Positions 34,920 through 47,960 of a stretch of DNA of 64,000 nt are shown in pieces. The first letter of the stretch is position 1; each line of letters opens with the position of its first letter. The translations under genes were made by a program, and so were the position numbers. Source of the DNA: Uloborus plumipes. Its lineage: Eukaryota > Arthropoda > Arachnida > Araneae > Uloboridae. The stretch spans positions 62,001 to 126,000 of the forward strand of contig JAXGGA010000472.1 in the NCBI GenBank assembly GCA_038373865.1, written 5' to 3'. Under the pieces are notes generated by a model. It did not search any database. It was not told where the DNA came from and saw only the letters and a list, made by a program, of their open reading frames with translations.

Positions 34920-35418
34920 TTGAGAGGCAGTCAGGCAGGTCAGATACATGCCATTTTTGAGTTTGCTAAAATTTTTATGGTGGATTCTTCTAAAGATTTT
35001 AGAAGACACGTATTTTGCTTTTTCCCCAAAAAAATTTTTGGGGGCCCGTAAAAATTCGTAAAGTTTAGACCATATTTGTTTTTCTAAAATAGACCTTTTT
35101 TAAAATTTCATTATCTTAGCTCGCTAAGCATCAACCAAAGTATTTTTTGCGATTACATCATCACGTTTAGTGTCCAAATCGAAATATATTTTAAATTTTA
35201 CAGCTGATCATCGGGGGCATGTCAGGGGCGGCCAAACTTCGCCGAAGATAAGTGAAAAATTGGCATGTTTGAGGCCCCCTAACTCCCTGCACTGGGGGTC
35301 AGTAACAATTTTCGCATGAAACCTAGTTAGTACTACACGTATATTACTAAAATCAATCATTAGTTGCAAAGCTAATCCTCAGTGGTGACGAAAAATGGCC
35401 CTTTTTGTACGTACAGTA

Positions 35419-35907
35419 TGTGTATTTTCACAAATAAGGGACAGACCTATGGGCAAATGTCCTGGAGGTGCATAAAGTGCACCTCAAGATGAGAAAATCG
35501 CTTGTGTTAAAAACGAATTTAGTTAGTTGTGCCCACTTCGTGATCTGATATCTCGGTGCACTGAGAGTCAACAGGGAACTTGATGAAAGTATTTTAAAAT
35601 AGACTATGTGTATTATCACAAACAAGTGACAGACCTATTAGCAAATGTCCTGGAGGCTCATAAAGTGCATATCAAGATGAGAAAATTGCGTGTGTTAACG
35701 ACGAGTCTAGTTAAGTGTGTACACTTCGTGGTCTTTTATTTCCTTGCACTGAGGGTCTACAGAGAACTTGATGAGGGTATTTTAGACTAGAGTATGTGTA
35801 TTTTCACAAACAAGGGACAGACCTATGAGCAAATGTCCTGGAGGCTCATAAAGTGCACCTCAAGATGACAAAATTGCATGTGTTAAAGACGAATCTAGCT
35901 AATTGTA
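35419..35907 (+). repeat. 188-bp tandem repeat array, left arm
   Basis: Units start with TGTGTATT at 35419, 35607 and 35795, an exact 188-bp period; the third is truncated after about 113 bp. Each contains GCAAATGTCCTGGAGG, AAAGTGCA and CACTTCGTG or an equivalent. Overlapping frames on both strands (35428-35625, 35608-35790) are translations of the repeat. Confidence 0.88.
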
Positions 35908-36119
35908 CTGGAGTTATATGCTTTGTCACACACAATTTTTCATAGACATTGTATATTCTACTATGCCCCTCTCAAATTAAATCTCAATAACCACCGTTGT
36001 GCCATCCAAGGGTTGAGGTCTAAACCCGAAAGTATTGGTTGAATTGAAAACAGAATAGTTCATTTTACTGTTTTGAAATAGGTATTGTATGCTTAAAAAG
36101 AAATTGCTCATATTTCTGT

Positions 36120-36485
36120 CACTTGTTTGTGCAAATACACATACTCTAGTTTAAAATACCTTTATCAAGTTCCCCGTTGACCCTTAGTGCAAGGAGACAT
36201 AAGACCACGAAGTGTACACAACTAGATTCGTCGTTAACCCATGCAATTTTCTCATCTCGGGGTGCACTTTATGAGCCTCCAGGACATTTGCCTATAGGCA
36301 TGTCACTTGGTTGTGAAAATACACATATTTTAGTTTAAAATATTTTCATCAAGACCCTCTGTTGACCCTCAGTGCACGGAGACGTAAGATCACGAAGTGT
36401 GCACAACTAACTAGATTTGACATTAACACATGTATTTTTCTCATCTGGAGCTGCACTTAATTAGCCTCTAGGACATTTGCCCATG
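36120..36485 (-). repeat. 188-bp-type repeat array, right arm, inverted
   Basis: Two units in the opposite orientation to the left array; the AATACACATA landmark falls at 36134 and 36318 (184 bp apart). A third unit continues at 37713 after the inserted element, with the same landmark at 37734, which is 189 bp on once the insertion is removed. Confidence 0.85.
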
Positions 36486-37710
36486 AGGGTCATTCCATGT
36501 CAAGTGTCCCAAATTTCGAGAAAATCTCCACTCGAACCCCTCCGATTTTGATGAAAATTTTTTTGGGTGTACATATAAGACATGCATGAAACCATACCAA
36601 GCTCCATAAGCCTTATGGTTCAGCCAATAAAAATTATTTTATAAAGGCCTATTTTTCGTGTCTTGAAAAAAATGACCAAATCGTCAAGTTTGTGCTTTTA
36701 TTGCTCGCGACCTAAGACGATTATCAGGCTCAAATTTGGTAATTCTGATCACTGTTTAGGGTAGAATAACCTACTTGTGTAACAAAAGCTCCATACACTG
36801 TAGATTTTTTGCAATTTGCTGCCAAAGTTCGTAAAAAATCTTATTTTGGCAAATTTTGATCATACGTTATCAGCTTGTATCTGCTGAGAGAATGACTTTC
36901 TGAAGCTAATTCTTTCCTCGTTTGTAGCCTGATAATTCATCCGAAAGGTATGCAAGTGGCATCTTGATAGCTCAAATAATTGCTGAATTATGCGAGTTGA
37001 AATTCCAGCCAAATTTCTTTTTTCTCAATTTTGTCTCAGTTTCAAAGGGCAATATCTCAAAAGGGTCATCTTGAATTTCAATTTTCTTTTCATCATTAGA
37101 AAGAAAACACTTTTCTTAACTAAAAAACGTTATTTTTATTTTTGAGACAAACCAGTTTCAAGGGGAAATTGCCGATCATAAAGGTATACGTCATTCAACG
37201 TGAAATCACAGAAAAAAAGACATATACCTCAAAAGTTGATGTCAATTTGTTCTATTAAAATTTACAGGAGCTATTGTACTTATGTTCTGATGAAAAAATC
37301 CTTTTATAGATATTTTTGAACTTTAGTTTTTGTGTGCGCATCCGTAAAAACTCAAGAAAAGACAAAAAATAAAGTTTCGTTTTTAACAAAATTAATTATC
37401 TTCTTATTGCTGCTATAAGAGCTTGAGTCTTTTCCTATGTGTTATTTTTAAGCTATTGAAACAGAATTTGAGCCAGATAATCGTCTTAGGTTGCGAGCAA
37501 TAAAAGCACAAACTTGACGATTTGGTCATTTTTTAAGACACGAAAAAGAGGCCTTTATAAAATAATTTTTATTGGCTAAACTATAAGGCGTATGGAGCTA
37601 TAATTTGGTATCTTTTCATGCATGTCTCATATGTACACACAAAAAAATTTTCATCAAAATTGGAGGGGGTCAAGTGGGGACGCCTCGTAAACTTGACATG
37701 GAATGACCCA
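36486..37710. mobile_element. TA-type element inserted in the repeat array, about 260-bp inverted arms
   Basis: Ends are AGGGTCATTCCATGTCAAGT and, mirrored, TGGGTCATTCCATGTCAAGT. Inverted homology continues about 260 bp each side (to about 36755 and from about 37455), for example CCAAATCGTCAAGTTTGTGC against its mirror. Removing the element and one dinucleotide restores an unbroken repeat unit (CATTTGCCCA, TA, GGTCTGTCAC), which indicates a TA target; the left TA is now TG. No transposase is encoded. Confidence 0.85.
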
Positions 37711-38339
37711 TAGGTCTGTCACTTGTTTGTGAAAATACACAAACTCTAGTTTAAAATACACTCATTCAGTTCCCTGTTGACCCTCATCATTCAGAGATAT
37801 AAGGTCATCTTCGTTTATGTACGTACAAAAAGGACCATTTTTCGTCACCACTGAGGATTAGCCTTGCAACTAATGATCTATTTTAGTAATATACATATAG
37901 TACTAACTAGGTTTCATGCGAAAATTGTTACTGACCCCCAGTGCAGGGAGCTAGGGGGCCTCAAACATGACAATTTTTCACTTTCTTCGGCGAAGTTTGG
38001 CCGCCCCTGACATGCCCCCGATGTTCAGCTGTAAAATTTAAACTATATTTCGATTTGGACACGAAACGTGATGATGTAATCGTAAAAAAAACACTTTGAT
38101 TATTGCTCAGCGAGCTGAGATAATCGAATTTTAAAAAAGGTCGATTTTAGAAAAATACGAATTTGGTCTAAACTTTACGAATTTTTGCAGGAACCCAAAA
38201 TTTTTTAGGGGGGGGGAAGAAAAAAACGTGTCTTCTGAAATCTTTAGGAGAATCCACCATACAAGTTTTAGCAAAATCAAAAATAGTGTTTATACGGACA
38301 CCCGATTTCGGCCCGGTTCTTATAAATCTGCCTCTTAAC

Positions 38340-39424
<1,085 letters not shown>

Positions 39425-39427
<3 letters not shown>

Positions 39428-39789
39428 AATTATTTGAAGATAAAAATTTGCTTAACTATTGAAAGTACTTTGCTTATGTGATTTGTAAAGCAAACATTTT
39501 GTTTTTCAATAATTTCAATAATTTAAATTTTTTTTGTTTAAATTGTTATTTTCAAGTACACTTTTGGACACGTTTGCACTTCAAATTTAAATGAGCGTAT
39601 AGTTTTTGTGTCAAAAATATGTTCCGAGATGCTCTTTTGATTGCTACCTATTTTTTCCTTATTACACTATTCGTGCAGTTCCCAGATAAGAAAAGATAAT
39701 ATATTTATTACACGTTTTGTGAAATCAAATGTAAAGAAATGACGTGTGGGACAAAATTTTTGCTTTTCGTCGTATGGCTTATGTATGTG
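39425..39789. other. AT-rich non-coding stretch, nothing recognised
   Basis: No gene or repeat boundary found between the microsatellite and the hAT element. Confidence 0.5.
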
Positions 39790-39797
39790 GTAAGCAA

Positions 39798-40936
39798 TAG
39801 GGATGCATCAATAAGCGAAATTGGCCTATTATCGATTATCGATTGTTGGCTGTTGATAATCGGCCGATTAATCGGCTGAGCCGATTAATGATCAGGATGA
39901 TTACTTTTAATATGACCAATTTCACCATCACATTTTTTTTTTCTTTTTATTTCGATTCCGATTTCAGAAATAGTTAATCATTTATTTCCGAGAGAAGATT
40001 TATTTTTTTCCGTTTCCCTATTTTGACCAAAATAATTCCAAAATTTTATAAAATTTCTTTGAACCAATTTTTATATTATTGCTAGTTGAATTACATTAAC
40101 ATACAAGCGAAAATTAAAAATATATATATAAATAAAGGGAGGCTGCGGCGAGCATTCTAATTTAGGTGTGTTTTTAATTTAAAATCATCTTCAATTATAA
40201 GTAGCTATTTAATTCAAGACTTTTATTCTTTGAAAATTAGAGGTTCTCTAAAAGCACTATGCTAAGGGAAAAGTATTGACACGTGAAAAATGTTGCAACA
40301 TTGTCTATATGTGTCTATTTATTCAAAATCGACAAATTAATTTATTAAATCATTTATATCAACATTATATTTCATTCTTTGAATTATTTGTTTTGTCTTT
40401 ACTAACTATACTACACGTTATACTTATGTTTGTAGGAAATTCTTTATTTCTTGTTTATTTATTTATTCACCGTAGTTTCATGTTTAAGGCATACTGAATG
40501 TGATTTTATTTAAAACATTTTTTCCACCGGCTGATCAGCAAAATTTGACTTGATTAAAAATAAAATGAAATGCTCATGTTTTAGCACTCCAATTTAAAAG
40601 TTCAGAAATTTAATTATTTCTAATCGTGTCATTTGACTATCAGTTGTGAGGGATATCTATTAATATTCCATTCAGCGTTACGCACTGTAAGAACCATTTG
40701 TTTTATTTTTTCTCTGTACACTTTCATACTGTATGTTATAGTAAGGGTCGCAGAAAATTATATTTATTTACTGTTAATAAAAAATTTTATTATAGTTTCT
40801 TGGTAATAATATACTTTCAAAAATAATAGTAAGAAAATATTTTTTTCGCCGATTAATCGGCAAAATTTTGCCGATTATTAAAAAACCGGCAAAGTAGCCG
40901 AATAATCGGTATTACCGATTAATCGGTGCATCCCTA
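39798..40936. mobile_element. hAT-like element, TAGGGATGCA ends, CCGATTAATCGG subterminal repeats
   Basis: Left end TAGGGATGCATCAATAAGCG; right end, mirrored, TAGGGATGCACCGATTAATC. Both subterminal regions are dense in CCGATTAATCGG-type palindromes (39863-39890 and 40853-40925). The 7-bp GTAAGCA lies one base outside each side (39790-39796 and 40938-40944), the remains of an 8-bp duplication. TAGGGATGCA with ATTAATCGG motifs is, as I recall, a widespread hAT MITE pattern. The interior is AT-rich; the frame 40276-40497 is low-complexity. Confidence 0.85.
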
Positions 40937-40945
40937 AGTAAGCAC

Positions 40946-41728
40946 TAAAAATCATCCACCATTTCTGAAACTGAATTGAGTAGAAGTTTATGTTGTTTGC
41001 AATTAAATTTGCAACAGCAAGAGTTATGCGAATCAATTCTACGATTAAAAAATTATACTTATTGAAATTTTTCTAAAGGATAATTCGCTTCGATAATAAA
41101 CAAATTTACCTCGTAATCAACCGAATAACTATAATTTAACAGAGTTTGAGCATTCATAAATAACATTAGTAAATAATGTTACACCAGCAAGATTTGTACG
41201 CTAATCAATTCTGCGATTAGAAAATTCTATTCATTTTTTTTCCAAAGGACAATCCGCTTTGATACCAGAAAATTTAACTCGTACTCAACCAAATGTATTT
41301 TAACAGAATTTGAGCATTCCTTTAGAAAAAGCGAGCTTTGAGTAATGATCCTGGAACAGACAAGAAGATTCTCTCGCCACCTTCAAAGAAAGGAGCTGAA
41401 ACAAAACTAAATCAAGAAGCACTTCTTTTAAGACTAACTTTTGGCTTTCGAGAAAGGAAGATACTTTTATTCTGTCTCGCGAATCATAAATCACTGCACG
41501 ATGAGCCATTGTGCATGCGAATTGTTCTCTGCTTTTTCTCGAGAAATGTGGGGAAATAAGAATTAATGCCGGGAGAACAAAATATAACAAGATCACAGCC
41601 AAATCTGATGATCAAAATGTAGCAATGATTTTTTTTTCATATATTATTGCTTGAAAAAACTGCAGAAGATGATTTAATATAAAAAGAACATAAACAAAGA
41701 AATTTTTTTATGAATATGAATGTCATAT
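40946..41728. other. Non-coding stretch, nothing recognised
   Basis: Opposite-strand frames 41300-41602 and 41338-41559 overlap. Neither has a recognisable domain. Confidence 0.5.
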
Positions 41729-42056
41729 CTGCCGTGGGCAGGTAAAGGGCAGTAACTGCAAATTTTTCGATTTTCACTTTTTTGCATTTTTGAAATCTAT
41801 GTTACATTAGTTTTATGGTACAAGCATCTTTTTTTGGTTTCCGATGAAAAAAAACTGCTTTTTGACCAATGGTAATTAGCAGTAACTGCATTTTTCGTTG
41901 CTGTGGGCAGGTAAACGGCAGTATCTGCATGTCTACAGGATGAACATAATATGAATCGCTGTGCAAAAATTGCATCAAGCCGCAAAAACTGTTTTCCTTT
42001 GTACCTAAACTGAGCGAAAGTAGGGGTGCCCTAATAGGAGGTCACGGGAGGTCATT

Positions 42057-43254
42057 GGTTGCACTTGACAGTTCCCAAGGGGGTGTTTTATTCCTTTATG
42101 GGGTGAATCAGTGTTAATATCAATGCAGACTTAAGAGATATAAATTGGCGCTACCACTTGGCGATATATCGCCAAGCTTTTGGTCGCCAAGTGCTTGTCG
42201 CCAACTTGGTGACCTATCGCCAAATTGGCCACAAATTTGGCGAAAAAAATTATTTTATGAGTTTGGGTTCAATTTAGCGCTATTGGCGGTATTTTGCGAA
42301 AAATCCACTGAATGATGCTAAAATCGGCGATATTTAGAAAATGAATCGTTGTAAATCATTTTTTGCATTGTTTCGTGGCACATTAGGGGCGTAAATGTTT
42401 GAATTGTTTCTTGCTCATTCCAAGCACTATTTTAACACTTAAGGCATCTACTAAGAAATTTACACATAAAAGGAAGTAGTGTGGGGTCCATACCAGATTT
42501 TTTTCTTTCAAATAAAGTTTCTCTCCACTAGCAGACAATATTTTTCGCGATTTCAAAGATACACAAGCCAAACTTGGCAGACGACAAACAAAAATGCAAC
42601 AATGAAATGATTTTATTTACATTGTTTTGTTTTCTTTTAATTACAGTTGCTTTCATACTAACAGACGATAGTTTTTGCAGTTTAATCTCTAGCTGTTGCA
42701 TTTTTAATAGTACTATGAAAAAAAATCGTCAGCACAACAAGCATTTCAAGCGCTCTTTTTCTCAAAGTGATTTCTTGTTTTGATGCAAAGTACAAAGCAT
42801 TAGCTGATTTGTAGTTATTTTAAAACATCTGGTGTGAACGCCACACTAATTCCTTTTACGTTTAAATTCCATAATAAATGCCTCAAGTGTTAAAATAGTG
42901 CATTAGAGTGAGCAAGATAACAACTCAAATATTTACACCCCCAGTTTGTCACGAATCAATGCAAAATAATGTTTTACAATGATTTATTTTCTAAATATCG
43001 CCGATTTTAACATGATTCAGTGAATTTTTCGCAAAATGTACCCAATAACGCCAAATTGAATCCAAATTTTAAAAAAAAATCATTTTTTCGCCAAATTTGT
43101 CGCCAACTTGGCGGCAAACACTTGGCGACCAAAAGTTTGGCGATATATCGCCAAGTAGTTGCATTAAATCATATCACTCAATCTGCATTGAAATTAACAT
43201 TGATTTACCCCACAAAGGGGTAAAAGACCCCCTTGGGAACATTTGAATGCAACC
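42057..43254. mobile_element. Nested foldback element rich in TTGGCGA/TCGCCAA
   Basis: The arms 42057-42503 and 42826-43254 are inverted copies of about 430 bp. Landmarks include TTCCCAAGGGGGT against ACCCCCTTGGGAA, TTGGCGATATATCGCCAA on both sides, and TATTTTAACACTT against AAGTGTTAAAATA. A unique centre of about 320 bp lies between. Within about 130 bp of each arm the heptamer TTGGCGA or its complement occurs repeatedly. No transposase is seen; the frame 42574-42783 in the centre is low-complexity. Exact ends and target duplication were not resolved. Confidence 0.75.
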
Positions 43255-43289
43255 ACAAGGAGAGGTGCACAACTAGACAGCCCTCAGAG

Positions 43290-43602
43290 CCTACATACCA
43301 AACTAGAAGCTTCTACGGCAAAAAGTTTTTTAGTTATGCGACAGGCATATACATACGCACATACATACAAACATACATACATACGTCACGAGAAAACTCG
43401 TCGTAATTAACTGGGGCATGGTCGAAAAGGATATTTTGGCTGTTTACATGTTAGTAGGTACATATGCACGTACTGATAGGTCGAAAAAACTACTCAACAT
43501 TCATTCGGGGGTGAGCAAAATCAAAATTTAGACCAAATTTTGAGTGAAATTTTCTTTGTGATCACAATACTTCCTTTACTAAGTAAAAGGAAGTAAAAAT
43601 GG
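43290..43602 (+). repeat. Repeat with (ACAT)n tract and terminal hairpin
   Basis: The order is CTACATACCAAACTAGAAG, TTAGTTATGCGACAGGC, a degenerate (ACAT)n tract (43351-43384), CTCGTCGTAATTAACTGGGG, CATTCATTCGGGGGTGAGC, then ACTTCCTTTACTAAGTAAAAGGAAGT folding as a hairpin (given here in two halves: ACTTCCTTT and AAAGGAAGT). It resembles the 3' end of a non-LTR element or a non-coding repeat; no coding part is present. Confidence 0.45.
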
Positions 43603-44107
43603 CTGAAGAATCATCAAGTTTTGCTTCATATTTTGCATAATACAATACAGTTTCATTATATTTTTTAATTATATTTCGCGTTAGTTTATATTAAATCTAT
43701 ATCAAGTGGATACGCGGTATTTATGTATATTTTTAAATAAAACATATCATTCACAATGCAATAATATATTTCGTAATAACATATCTACTCCGCATGTAGT
43801 CGAATATGTAATTACTGGACATTTAGTAGCATACTGTGCAGTTACTGCCGACTGCCAGTCAATTCCGCATGACATTTAGAGTGAAAAGGGCAGGTAAACG
43901 GCAGTATCTGCTTTACCTCTCTCTGCGCTTGCAAAATTAAAATTCAATCGATTACCCAAAAAATATATCGGCATAAACATATAGTATCGCCTATGTTCGA
44001 AGTTCAATGTTTCATAGATGTTTGTGGGAAATCACAAACGCGTTTCTTCAAATATCTCGAAAACTCATTTTTGCAGATACTGCCGTTTACCTGCCCACGG
44101 CAGATAT

Positions 44108-47104
44108 ATGCTGGCTATTTTTCAAAGACATTTCTTTTGGAAACATCAGTGTTATAAATTAAAGAAATTAGTTTTATGACTTTTAATGGTGCAACCTTTC
44201 TTTACTAGTATCATAAATTTCATAGGCGACCATTTATAGGGATGTTATTAATTTTGTAATGAAGTCAAAATGTGGTCAGTACAAGAAAGATATTATCGCG
44301 TCATAAAAACATTAACGTCATAGTCTTCTCGTATTCGAGTTTTATTAAAATTTCCTTTGTTGAGCAATCTTTTCTAAAGCGCCTGAAGCAACAAAATTTA
44401 GCATGGAAAGTTGAAGAATAGCTATGTGAAAATCTTACCATACCGCAGTTAAGGCAAACAGTTTTGCATAAATAAGTCAGTTCATTTTTTTTCTTTTTAA
44501 GAAAAACACAATATTCAAATGTTCTTGTTTGTGTGTATGCAGGTAACCAAGTAACCTCCTAAGAGCACGGTACCCGAAGAATTGTTGAATTCCCTTTATA
44601 AACCTATTTCATACATAACAATGTTTTCATACTTAATGAGTTTGATCGTTTTTTTCATTAAGTATATTTCAATTAAAGTTTATTCTGCTGCTAATTACTC
44701 AATAACTATTTTGCTTTTTATATTATCTTTTTACTTAGCTTTAATGACTCAAAAGTCCTACATCTTAATCGCTGAGTTACGTTTTCTGTTGAAATAAAAC
44801 GCTTCACATCATAAGCTGAATACCTTTCTAATCCGATGTTTTTAAAAGTTATGTTAAGGTAAAAGGTGTTGGAGGATTTTTTTTTTTTTTTAGCACACAA
44901 ATTGTTATTTTGGGAGGTCAAGTGATATAGTAGGAAGATGTATGATCATACTGTCAAGTTGTTGTAATAGCTTTTACTCCCATCTAATCAATCAACAAGT
45001 TTCAAACGAATAAGGCAAAATATATTGATGTGTCTGACATTTATGTTATTAATGATTGAAATAAATTCATATTCTTTTGCAGAAAAATCAGCAGCATATG
45101 TTTAGATGTATTTGTCTCAATCAGAGTACTCATGATACCACCGAACGTTTTTATCTTGTCCAGACTTGACTTAATTTAGATAGACCAAACTACTCTAAAC
45201 ACAGTTTATACCACACTATTGTTTCCAAAGACTTTAAACTAAAGCCTTTAGACATTAAACTAAATTAGACAGCGAAAACTTTTCTCGCATACATAAAAAG
45301 TGCAATGCAAAGAATGCTCGATTGCACTTAAATTGACATAATTGCTTTTTCATTAAAACTTTTACAAATAAACTTATGCTAAATTCAATATTTATTTGGT
45401 CATTTAAAACTCCATGAAACAAAAATTACGCATTTGTGTAGCGCGTGTTATCAGCAGGCTTCAGCATCTCACAAGAATAAATAATTCACTCGCGTCATAA
45501 ATCTCATAAATTATCTTACACGTTTCATAACTCGCGTTTCTTTAACTTCATTTTTTCTTAAAGTACAGATTTTGAACATGAAACCGAGAATTTAATTAAT
45601 GCGAAGGAAAGATAAAAGTGTTATTACGAGCCAGACTATGAAATTCCGCAGACACCGCTTCACTTAATTACATCACCCTTAACAAAGAATGCTTTGTTAA
45701 GTTCGTCTCCAAATGAAGAAGTTGAATAGTAAACAGATATGATAAACTTCACTCTTGTAGGAATGATTCTGCATTTTTATAGCCGTTTGGTTTGAAAAAA
45801 AAAAAAATGCCGTGAAAGAAAGGACAAAAAACTTTCAATGATGACACCGCATCATCATTTCACAATCAATTTATGTCATGTGTTTTTTAACTGTTGGTTC
45901 AAAACAAAGATGTCATATTATCCCTACGATAATTTCGGTGTCTTTAATACAAGTTTCTTCACACATAAATGGATTTAAATTTGTTTATTCTTAGTCAGAA
46001 TGAGCTGAGAATTTTCATTGCAACATTTGTTGTGTTTTGTACCTAAATAGTGCGGAATCTGAAAATATGCCTTACAAGCTAGTGAGCAATAAGAAAATAC
46101 TTTCTTCCTGTCCTGGATAAAACTAAAAGTAAATCTAACTCAGAAACGAAACCAAACATCGACGGTACATCATTTTTCGAATTGTAAATACGATTTTTAT
46201 GTGTTTGAACGAAATTAATGTATCATTTTATAACCGTTATTACCATGAGTCAGAATCAGTAAATGTAATCACTTTCTTAGCACATTAAGCACGTACCTTG
46301 CTGCACGAACGTAATGTTGTTGCGTGCGATTTTTCAAAAACCACGATGATTAAAAAAACCAATAAAACAATTAACTAAGATAACCCATATTTTTATATCT
46401 CCTACATTTTGCCGTTTATCATATGAGAACGTAGCTTTGCGTGACCTACGAACATGTGTTAACAAAATCGATTTTTATTAGTTAGCTTATCTGAGGACTG
46501 CATTTAATAGAGAAATATAACGTTACGGGTACGTTTTCATACGAAACTACCATATTAATAATAAAACTCATCTCACGGAATTTTGAGAGTGCTTTCGATC
46601 TTCGTCTACAATATATAATCGGACACGATTTTTCGAATCTTTTGTATTTTAAGAGTAGTAAGTTCTAATCTTATCAACTGAAGAATACATCCCGACCTCA
46701 ACTATGACCAGAAATGGGCATAGATATTTTCCAAGCACATCGCTTAGAGAATAAGGTCAACCCCTAGCATACCTACAAAACAACATCTCCACCTCCCACC
46801 ACTCAAGCTAATAAAAGCTGCAAGCTTGGCGAATTGTTATCAGAGGTTTGCGTGCTATTTAGAGCTTAGGCACACAGTTTGTGTACCGTAATGGTATCGC
46901 CGAATATCGGAAATCTCAATAATCACGCGATTTAGACAATGGTGAAGCGCCAGAGCACAATGGACATCCTTCATCCGTCACTTGTACCGATGAACTGCTT
47001 TGCTGTCCCTAAGGAATCCACGCCCAGCCTTGCAAGAGGCTCTAATGATATCGAAGATTGCATGGGAAAGCAGCAGCCTGCTACGATCTCCACATTGACT
47101 TGGG
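44108..47104. other. Non-coding stretch, slightly GC-richer near 46.6-47.1 kb
   Basis: Mostly AT-rich. The frame 46939-47130 (63 codons) lies in a more complex patch but has no recognised domain. Frames 44582-44797 and 44718-44921 are low-complexity. No RNA gene or bounded repeat was found. Confidence 0.45.
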
Positions 47105-47107
47105 AAG

Positions 47108-47259
47108 TCTCTTTGAGAGTTTCTGGATGAAGATAGGAATCATTAGAAGGAGAAATTAACGACAGATCCTACTTTTAAATCGATCAGTCTTGTTTTCGAA
47201 TGAAATCGATGCTCGAGTATTTTGATCTGAACGATAGAAGAGACGGGTATTATAAATAG
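47108..47259. repeat. About 150-bp direct duplicate, copy A
   Basis: CTCTTTGAGAGTT, AAGATAGGAAT, TCCTACTTTTAAA, TTTTCGAATG and AGAGAC occur in the same order here and at 49143-49290, about 2 kb away in the same orientation, with scattered differences. Confidence 0.7.
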
Positions 47260-47956
47260 CGGAATGGGGGGTACACGAGAGCAATATTTTTTCATTTATT
47301 TATTTTTCAAAAAAAAAAAAAAAAATCAATTTGCCAGAGCGTCCATGGTTTCAAAGGGCTTCATGATTGAATAGGCTTTTCTTTGTGTCATGGATTTTTT
47401 AGAGATTTCATAGAATTTTTAAAAAGTCTTTATTTTTCCACAATGTAGTCTTTTAGGGGGCATACGCAAAAAATCACGGGATACAAATGAGCAAGATTTA
47501 TAAAACAGGACAGACACCATATTTCAAAGAAAAACTATTGAATATAAAACATATACATGCATACCAATCACACAGAAGAATTTGTAACCTATATTGTGTC
47601 ACAAATGAAGAACTACTTTGTTGAATGTCTCTCCTCCACAAGCTCACATTCTTTGCATTGAAAAGGGCGTTCATTTAACGCCGTAACACGTCTGCAGTTT
47701 TCCTACTTAATTTTGCTTTCTACGTTGTTTAATTTTCTTTTATTTTTTAAGCACAAAGGTATTTAATTTCTTATATTGTGCCAATTTAATTTGATTTGTT
47801 TTATGTGTCGATAGCAAAATTTTTTTTCCAAGTATATAACCCTGCTCATAGACAAATTTTAAAGATTCGTAGAATGTTTTGATCACTGGACGCATAAGAG
47901 AAAAACTTATAAAACTGCACAGTACAGAGAATAGTTTATTCCATAAAGATTATTCT
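47260..47956. other. Non-coding stretch, nothing recognised
   Basis: Holds an A-run near 47308-47325 and otherwise AT-rich text with no gene. Confidence 0.5.
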
Positions 47957-47960
47957 AAAA

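Larger units (their letters stand above)
34920..38337. mobile_element. Large foldback-type element with tandem-repeat arms
   Basis: Outer arms (about 34955-35418 and 37818-38275) are inverted copies. Matching landmarks are GGGGGCATGTCAGGGGCGGC against GCCGCCCCTGACATGCCCCC, CCTCAGTGGTGACGAAAAAT against its mirror, and GTACGTACAAAAAGG against its mirror. Inside them lie 188-bp tandem units, in one orientation on the left (35419-35907) and the opposite on the right (36120-36485 plus 37713-37815). A unique centre of about 200 bp separates them. Extreme ends share GAGGCAG. The right arm has about 43 extra bases near its tip. Without the inserted 1.2-kb element the structure is about 2.2 kb. Arms built from tandem repeats resemble Foldback-type transposons. 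No coding or target duplication was identified. Confidence 0.75.
41729..44103. mobile_element. Long-inverted-repeat element, CTGCCGTGGGCAGG ends
   Basis: Ends CTGCCGTGGGCAGGTAAAGG and, mirrored, CTGCCGTGGGCAGGTAAACG are nearly identical over about 34 bp. ATAT lies outside both (41725-41728 and 44104-44107), either a 4-bp duplication or an extension of the palindrome. The phrase GGGCAGGTAAACGGCAGTAT recurs subterminally near 41908 and 43889. The superfamily is not clear. A second foldback (42057-43254) sits inside. Confidence 0.8.

Noticed and set aside
35419..35907. Could the regular repeats be a CRISPR array?
   Set aside because: The units are 188 bp, near-identical throughout with no short repeat/variable spacer pattern, and the sequence is eukaryotic.
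46939..47130. 63-codon frame in a GC-richer patch
   Set aside because: Complex composition but no homologue recognised, and it runs into a duplicated block (47108-47259). Insufficient support.
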